Shown: positions 5,878-6,376 of the stretch, piece after piece
Layout: the number at the start of each line of letters is the position of its first letter
Position numbering within the stretch: position 1 is the stretch's first letter
Origin: an uncultured Spirochaetia bacterium
GTDB taxonomy: Bacteria > Spirochaetota > CALGPD01
Assembly: GCA_937960625.1 (NCBI GenBank)
Contig: CALGPD010000036.1
Location: 1 to 6,376, forward strand
Direction of reading: 5' to 3'
Length of the DNA: 6,376 nt
Notes under the pieces: generated by a model
The model's database searches: none
Told to the model about the DNA's origin: nothing
What the model saw: the letters and a program-made list of their open reading frames with translations, nothing else
Made by a program: the position numbers and the translations under genes

Positions 5878-6376
5878 TTACTCCCGGGCACCGTACCGCC
5901 TTAGTAGAGCAGCAATGCGTTTATACCCTTTTTCCTTTGCGAATTCTATTAGACTTTTTCCGTAGAGTTTAAAATGAACGTTAGATCCTTTAGAGAGCAA
6001 ATATTTAACAATATTATAATGCTTTTTCATAATGGCCATAAGTATTGAATTATAACCATGATAACCTTTAAAATTAACATTTATGCCTTTAGAAACATAG
6101 AATTTAACTAAGTTTAGATATCCATTTTTTGCTGCAAACATTAAATCATGACTGGTATATTTTAATCCCTTTAAGGCAAGATATTTAACAATTTTTAAAT
6201 GGCCTATGTTACTTGCCATGGATAAAGCATTGTAGTTGTACTCATGATTTATACCTTCAAAAACATGTAAATTTGCGCCATATTCGACTAAGTATTTGAC
6301 TGATCGAAAACAACCAAGCATTGAAGCAATAATTATAGGTTTATAGTTAACAATCCCATAATGTATTGATTTATAT
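5878..6376 (-). CDS. Ankyrin-repeat protein, C-terminal part (5' end beyond window)
   Basis: The frame stays open to the right edge, so the start lies outside. The first visible ATG (6319-6321) falls in the middle of a repeat and is not a start. About 165 residues are visible, forming five ankyrin repeats of about 30-35 residues. Landmarks are KPIIIASMLGCFRSVKYLVE then YGANLHV; NALSMASNIGHLKIVKYLAL; HDLMFAAKNGYLNLVKFYVS; NSILMAIMKKHYNIVKYLLS; and a degenerate capping repeat, KSLIEFAKEKGYKRIAALL then RRYGARE. The usual A-x-x-G-H and V-K-Y-L-x-x-x-G-A positions are well kept. Ankyrin repeats bind other proteins. The partner and any N-terminal signal or effector domain cannot be seen. The gene ends TAA and converges on the basic exported protein gene. 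Confidence 0.93.
   Translation of the reverse strand, partial: YKSIHYGIVNYKPIIIASMLGCFRSVKYLVEYGANLHVFEGINHEYNYNALSMASNIGHLKIVKYLALKGLKYTSHDLMFAAKNGYLNLVKFYVSKGINVNFKGYHGYNSILMAIMKKHYNIVKYLLSKGSNVHFKLYGKSLIEFAKEKGYKRIAALLRRYGARE

Noticed and set aside
5994..6195. Repeated ATATTTAACAAT motif (near 6000 and 6181) as a DNA repeat element
   Set aside because: Both copies encode the IVKYL core of ankyrin repeats, so the protein repeat explains them.

Overview
This is a bacterial window of AT-rich DNA. Nearly every gene has a clear Shine-Dalgarno site (GGAGG, AAGGAG or AGGGG, usually 5-10 bases before the start). No RNA genes, transposons, CRISPR arrays or phage genes are visible. The lineage cannot be fixed from the sequence. 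The strong Shine-Dalgarno sites argue against Bacteroidetes. The mix of a single-RRM RNA-binding protein, a patatin-like lipase and an ankyrin-repeat protein would suit several host-associated or fermentative AT-rich groups.

Left part, minus strand, read right to left: a 510-residue patatin-like phospholipase, then a 113-residue single-domain STAS protein (anti-sigma-factor-antagonist type), then a multi-helix membrane protein that runs off the left edge. The STAS and membrane genes are 46 bases apart and look cotranscribed. The lipase is 97 bases upstream (682-773 plus its stop) and an extended -10 lies in that gap.

Centre, plus strand: a 350-base AT-rich divergent spacer leads to a 91-residue RNA-binding RRM protein that starts at a GTG and ends in a good intrinsic terminator. 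Next comes a two-gene operon with a near-consensus promoter. Its 222- and 378-residue proteins are soluble, charged, tryptophan-containing, and belong to no family I recognise. By eye they share collinear motifs, which suggests an old tandem duplication. They are joined by a G6 tract that serves as the second gene's Shine-Dalgarno site and is also a place where losing one base, or a +1 frameshift, would fuse the two proteins in frame.

Right part: a plus-strand gene for an exported, extremely basic protein (about +54 net charge by hand count) with an arginine-rich tail, ending in an intrinsic terminator. Converging on it from the right edge is the 3' portion of an ankyrin-repeat gene whose start lies outside the window.

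The most novel part is the two-gene paralogous operon (3037-4891), followed by the exported polybasic protein. No joint pathway linking all the genes can be read from the sequence. The window looks like a run of small, independent transcription units.
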